A stretch of DNA of 64,000 nucleotides from Methanomethylovorans sp041447285 (lineage in GTDB: Archaea; Halobacteriota; Methanosarcinia; Methanosarcinales; Methanosarcinaceae). The stretch is taken from positions 1-64,000 of the forward strand of contig NZ_JBGMEB010000026.1 of NCBI RefSeq assembly GCF_041447285.1. Reading direction: 5' to 3'. A model generated the notes under the pieces. The model was not told where the DNA came from. It was given only the letters and a program-made list of their open reading frames with translations, and made no database searches. Position 1 is the stretch's first letter. Every line of letters begins with the position of its first letter. Shown piece by piece: positions 62,264 through 64,000 of the stretch. The position numbers were made by a program, and so were the translations under genes.

Positions 62264-63391
62264 ATGCGCACACAAAGATTGTTTGAAAGGATAGAGTCCA
62301 TTGAACTACAGGCTGTGAGTAAGAAATACGGTTCGCGTTTTGCTGTGGACTCATTGGACCTTAATATAGAAGGAGGGGAGTTGCTGGTCCTCCTCGGACC
62401 AAGCGGTTCCGGGAAGACTACAACGCTTCGAATGATCAACAGGATGATAGAACCGGATACGGGGACTATCCTGATAAACGGACAGAACATTATGAAGTTA
62501 GATCCGGTAAGCCTCAGGAGGAACATTGGCTATGTGATACAGAACATCGGTCTTTTTCCTCACATGACTATCGGGGAAAACGTGGGTCTAGTCCCAAAAC
62601 TTGAGGGATGGGACGAGATAAGAACAACTGAAAGAGTACGCTATCTGCTGGATTTTGTATCCCTGCCTCCAGACAGGTTTATAAAGAGATATCCACGACA
62701 ACTAAGCGGAGGCCAACAGCAGAGAGTGGGGCTTGCAAGGGCTCTTGCCATGAATCCACCACTTCTTTTAATGGATGAACCTTTCGGGGCTCTGGATCCT
62801 ATTTTGAGAAAGCAGTTACAGGAAGAATTCCTGGATATCAAGAAGGAGATCGGAAGGACCATTGTGTTCATTACCCACGATATAGAAGAGGCTTTCAGAC
62901 TAGGCGACAGAATAGCCATAATGGACAATGCCAAGCTTGTACAGGTGGGTCCTCCGGAAGAACTCATCTTTGAGCCAGTGAACGACCTTGTTGCTGATAT
63001 AGTGGATACAGAACGGAAGTTCAAGCACATGGATATATTAAATGTGAAGGACCTGATGACACCGCTCGATACAAAATATCTACTGGATGCAAGTATGGAT
63101 ATATGTGGCGCGGTGCAGACCATGAAAGAAAGGGACACAGAGATAGGGATTGTATTTGAAAATAATGTACTTGTTGGCAAAGTGGAGATGATAGACCTCT
63201 TAAAAAGTGAGGATGAGTACACGCTGATTAAAAAAGTAGCAAAACCAATGAAGGTCTTTGCTCCACAGGACTCAGTGGCATCAGCTCTATCTGAAATGAA
63301 AAAGAGTGGAGAGTACATGGCAATGGTTATGAATGGGGATGCACCCAGGGGAGTGCTAGTATCTGATGAAGTGCTTTTAAAACTTATTTAA
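62264..63391 (+). CDS. glycine betaine-type ABC transporter ATP-binding protein with CBS domains
   Basis: A 375-residue ATPase: Walker A GPSGSGKTTT, 'GYVIQNIGLFPHMTIGENV', signature LSGGQQQR, Walker B 'LLLMDEPFGALDPI', 'VFITHDIEEAF'. Two CBS repeats at the C-terminus (about 255-375; 'VKDLMTPLDTKYLLDASMDI', 'VAKPMKVFAPQDSVASALSEM'). OpuCA-type CBS domains sense ionic strength and adenine nucleotides and set transport activity. A T7 tract (about 62234-62240) precedes it, possibly partly terminating transcription after the binding protein. Confidence 0.92.
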   Translation: MRTQRLFERIESIELQAVSKKYGSRFAVDSLDLNIEGGELLVLLGPSGSGKTTTLRMINRMIEPDTGTILINGQNIMKLDPVSLRRNIGYVIQNIGLFPHMTIGENVGLVPKLEGWDEIRTTERVRYLLDFVSLPPDRFIKRYPRQLSGGQQQRVGLARALAMNPPLLLMDEPFGALDPILRKQLQEEFLDIKKEIGRTIVFITHDIEEAFRLGDRIAIMDNAKLVQVGPPEELIFEPVNDLVADIVDTERKFKHMDILNVKDLMTPLDTKYLLDASMDICGAVQTMKERDTEIGIVFENNVLVGKVEMIDLLKSEDEYTLIKKVAKPMKVFAPQDSVASALSEMKKSGEYMAMVMNGDAPRGVLVSDEVLLKLI

Positions 63392-63423
63392 AAACTAAAA
63401 AAGATAAAAGAAAGAGGACAAGG

Positions 63424-64000
63424 ATGATCCGGGAAATCGCAGCGCTGTGGGATGAACATTTGATGACGATGCGTACCGTTGAACATCTACAAATGTTTAG
63501 CATTTCCCTCATAATATCAGTGATTATAGGCGTAATTATTGGAGTATTAATATACTCAAAACCAAATATAGCTTCTCCGACACTTAATATTCTTAATATT
63601 CTGGAAACAATACCAGATATGGCGTTGATAGTTATTCTTTTGCCTCTGCTGCGCTTGGGCACAGGACCCACTATAGCAGCTTCGGTCATCTACTCAATAT
63701 TACCAATCGCAAGGAACACCTATATCGGCCTTAAGGGTGTAGACGACCAATACATATATGTGGCTGAGGCTATTGGCCTCTCACCACGCGAAGTACTTTT
63801 AAAAGTTAGAATTCCCATATCTCTGCCTCTCATAGCTGGGGGGATAAGGATAGCTCTGGTGTTCACCATGGGGGTTGTAACATTGGGAGGACTTGTGGCG
63901 GCGGGGGGACTTGGAACAGTGATCCAGAATGGTATCCAGCTTTATGAGAAAGATGCTATACTGCTAGCAGGCCTATGGACGGGAATACTGGCTGTCATAC
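63424..64000 (+). CDS. glycine betaine-type ABC transporter permease (3' end missing)
   Basis: The reading frame from ATG 63424 stays open to the end of the window (192 codons). GAAAGAGGACAAGG precedes it. TM1 'MFSISLIISVIIGVIIGVLIY', then 'IPDMALIVILLPLLRLG', the permease loop 'YIYVAEAIGLSPREVLLKVRIPISLPLIAGGIRIAL' (EAA motif), and 'MGVVTLGGLVAAGG' and later hydrophobic segments match the OpuCB/ProW family. Located 32 bp after the ATPase gene; the rest lies beyond the window. Confidence 0.88.
   Translation, partial: MIREIAALWDEHLMTMRTVEHLQMFSISLIISVIIGVIIGVLIYSKPNIASPTLNILNILETIPDMALIVILLPLLRLGTGPTIAASVIYSILPIARNTYIGLKGVDDQYIYVAEAIGLSPREVLLKVRIPISLPLIAGGIRIALVFTMGVVTLGGLVAAGGLGTVIQNGIQLYEKDAILLAGLWTGILAVI

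Noticed and set aside
62641..63318. 225-codon minus-strand frame opposite the betaine transporter ATPase
   Set aside because: Shadow of the plus-strand ATPase gene: Ser/Phe-rich, no ribosome binding site, and the ABC motifs are on the other strand.
1..64000. tRNA, rRNA, insertion sequences, transposases or integrases
   Set aside because: I saw no cloverleaf with a TTCGANNC arm in intergenic gaps (TTCGAA in CRISPR repeats is part of the repeat), no rRNA-like stretches and no transposase motifs or flanking target-site duplications.

Overview
The window comes from a methanogenic archaeon of the Methanosarcinaceae type. The genus cannot be fixed from the sequence; a methylotroph close to Methanolobus or Methanomethylovorans would fit. 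Support: the archaeal cluster L7Ae-S28e-L24e-NDK-aIF5B(IF-2)-S6e, AMP phosphorylase next to an archaeal Trm56 tRNA methylase, archaeal TATA boxes, GGAGG/AGGTGAT ribosome binding sites with many TTG/GTG starts, a sarcinarray/MAST-like surface protein with a PGF-type sorting tail, COG1361-type S-layer-like exporter partners, and a two-component SUF (SmsCB-like) Fe-S system. Base composition is moderate (roughly 40% G+C by eye), with an AT-richer island at cas8-cas7-cas5-cas3.

Layout. 1-2.6 kb: cysteine-cluster protein, a DUF2178-like/XRE regulator pair and a flavin-oxidoreductase-fold protein. 2.6-8.0 kb (minus strand): four-gene operon of an RND/MMPL exporter, two COG1361 surface proteins and a TrmB regulator, with a perfect 20-bp palindrome upstream of the promoter. 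8.2-14.7 kb: a divergent locus. Leftward are an SPFH/band-7 protein and a PEGA-domain membrane protein, both ending in the same kind of zinc ribbon. Rightward are a 51-residue ribbon-helix-helix protein, an ESCRT-III (Snf7/CdvB)-like protein, a Vps4/CdvC-like AAA ATPase with an MIT-like N-terminus, and an unknown helical/winged-helix protein. I consider this the most interesting system in the window: a possible ESCRT-like membrane-remodelling module in a euryarchaeon. 14.8-18.4 kb: translation genes. 18.6-22.5 kb: unknown secreted protein, SmsB/SmsC, cytochrome b5-like protein, GNAT. 22.8-26.3 kb: polar amino-acid ABC transporter, a second GNAT and a small lipoprotein whose leader resembles the transporter's binding protein. 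26.5-28.6 kb: Trm56 and AMP phosphorylase.

28.8-43.2 kb: a complete type I-B (Cst/Tneap-like) CRISPR-Cas locus, cas8-cas7-cas5-cas3-cas6-cas1-cas2-cas4. It is followed by a 113-bp leader and an array of about 84 37-bp repeats on the same strand. The array contains one exactly duplicated spacer and decays stepwise at its distal end. 43.5-46.1 kb: small hypothetical genes and a nucleoside deaminase. 46.1-50.8 kb: sarcinarray protein and a 1338-residue membrane-anchored protein. 51-53.1 kb: MscS channel and prephenate dehydratase. 53.2-60.3 kb: membrane protein-MoxR-DUF58-two VWA proteins in one operon. 60.6-64 kb: superoxide dismutase and a glycine betaine-type ABC transporter cut by the window end.

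All calls are made by reading translations and motifs; no database search was possible.
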